From JBLIOB01 sp047639575 (GTDB lineage: Bacteria > Bacteroidota > Bacteroidia > Flavobacteriales_D > Parvicellaceae), in contig JBLIOB010000211.1 of NCBI GenBank assembly GCA_047639575.1, positions 1 through 7,532 on the forward strand: DNA of 7,532 nucleotides, written 5' to 3'. Both the position numbers and the translations under genes were made by a program. The notes under the pieces are model-generated. The model was not told the origin of the DNA, ran no database searches, and saw only the letters and a list, made by a program, of their open reading frames with translations. This document shows, piece after piece, positions 7,055 to 7,532 of this stretch. Each line of letters starts with the position of its first letter. Position 1 is the stretch's first letter.

Positions 7055-7440
7055 GCAAGAGAAACACCCTAAACGATTTAAGTGATTTTTTAAGAGAGAA
7101 TCCTAATGAAATAGAATTAGGAACTCCATCTAAAGAAGAGTTTATAAAGGGAAAGCCAAACAACTTAGTGGATATCCCACAGGTTAAAGATTTTGAAAAG
7201 GAAGTAACGAGTTTAACAGGAACATCAATAGAGGACATTGCCAATTATCTGCATGAAATAGGAAGAAAACAAAACAAGAGTTTTGCTGAAGTATGGATGG
7301 AGATATTAAAAGAAGGGTCAAAGCTGGACCCACTTTTGGAGAACACTTCGATAAGACAAGCGTTGAAATCATTTAGACACAGTTCTACCGCTGTTGCAGC
7401 GGATACGCTTTCGTACATAATGAAAAGATCTAAAAAATAA
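7051..7440 (+). CDS. Hypothetical 129-residue protein, coupled partner of the ParA-like ATPase
   Basis: I do not recognise the family. The ATG at 7051 overlaps the TGA of the ATPase gene in an ATGA arrangement, a strong sign of coupling and of a functional pair. The protein is soluble and about neutral in charge (roughly 20 basic and 20 acidic residues), with no signal peptide or membrane helix. Residues 1-45 are rich in Asn, Pro, Glu and Lys and look largely disordered, beginning with a basic MSKRN that could contact the ATPase, as the N-termini of ParA partners do. Residues about 46-127 look helical (VKDFEKEVTSL, IEDIANYLHEIGRK, FAEVWMEILKEG, IRQALKSFRH) and end in the basic KRSKK. I see no ParB nuclease-like motif, clear helix-turn-helix or ribbon-helix-helix. 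It could be a centromere-binding protein, a cargo adaptor or an ATPase activator. Confidence 0.8.
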   Translation: MSKRNTLNDLSDFLRENPNEIELGTPSKEEFIKGKPNNLVDIPQVKDFEKEVTSLTGTSIEDIANYLHEIGRKQNKSFAEVWMEILKEGSKLDPLLENTSIRQALKSFRHSSTAVAADTLSYIMKRSKK

Positions 7441-7473
7441 GTCTAAACTTTTCAGATTGGAACTCGTACCATC

Positions 7474-7532
7474 ATGAATATGAAATACCTGATTTACATT
7501 TTACTTTTATTAATCCCCGTTTCTAGTATTGC
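7474..7532 (+). CDS. Start of an exported or membrane protein (partial, N-terminal signal sequence only)
   Basis: Only about 19 residues are visible. They form a typical signal peptide or membrane anchor: MNMKYL, then a run of Ile and Leu (IYILLLLIPV) and small residues (SSI). The start could be the ATG at 7474 or the one at 7480. It follows the 129-residue gene by 33 bases with no TAnnTTTG box between, so it may belong to the same operon. The function cannot be read from this fragment. Confidence 0.6.
   Translation, partial: MNMKYLIYILLLLIPVSSI

Noticed and set aside
6425..7440. Conjugative-transfer traA/traB-like or plasmid partition locus
   Set aside because: There is no mobilisation, transfer or replication gene, no repeats suggesting a centromere and no integration scar; the flanking metF and lepA are chromosomal housekeeping genes.

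Overview
The window looks like chromosomal DNA of a member of the Bacteroidota, probably a Flavobacteriales- or Cytophagales-like environmental bacterium. The evidence is moderate A+T richness, signal peptides ending in the typical Ser-Phe-Ala|Gln, -7 promoter boxes matching TAnnTTTG, few Shine-Dalgarno sequences, and receptor-type SpoIIE phosphatases with a Bacteroidota-style helical linker. There is no sign of plasmid replication, transposition, CRISPR or phage genes. No RNA gene was recognised.

Left region (1-3358): two membrane signalling genes point away from each other across a 200-bp intergenic stretch. The leftward gene, cut by the window edge, encodes an exported solute-binding (Venus flytrap) sensor, one membrane helix and a helical linker. 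The rightward gene encodes an exported TPR sensor, one membrane helix, the same linker and a complete SpoIIE/PP2C serine/threonine phosphatase domain. The linkers agree at 21 of 24 residues, so the truncated gene very probably also ends in a SpoIIE phosphatase. The pair looks like two extracytoplasmic inputs feeding the same kind of cytoplasmic phosphatase output.

Middle region (3400-6370): two housekeeping genes are divergent. lepA (elongation factor 4) runs leftwards, converging on the TPR-phosphatase gene. metF (5,10-methylenetetrahydrofolate reductase) runs rightwards. Their 223-bp intergenic region carries a perfect TATATTTGCA -7 element facing each gene.

Right region (6389-7532): a separate promoter precedes a compact ParA/MinD-type ATPase gene. 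Its stop codon overlaps the start of a 129-residue protein of unknown family. After 33 bp another gene begins with an apparent signal peptide and runs off the window. The ATPase plus its small coupled partner, without a recognisable ParB or replication gene, is the best candidate in the window for an undescribed positioning or partition system. That function is inference.
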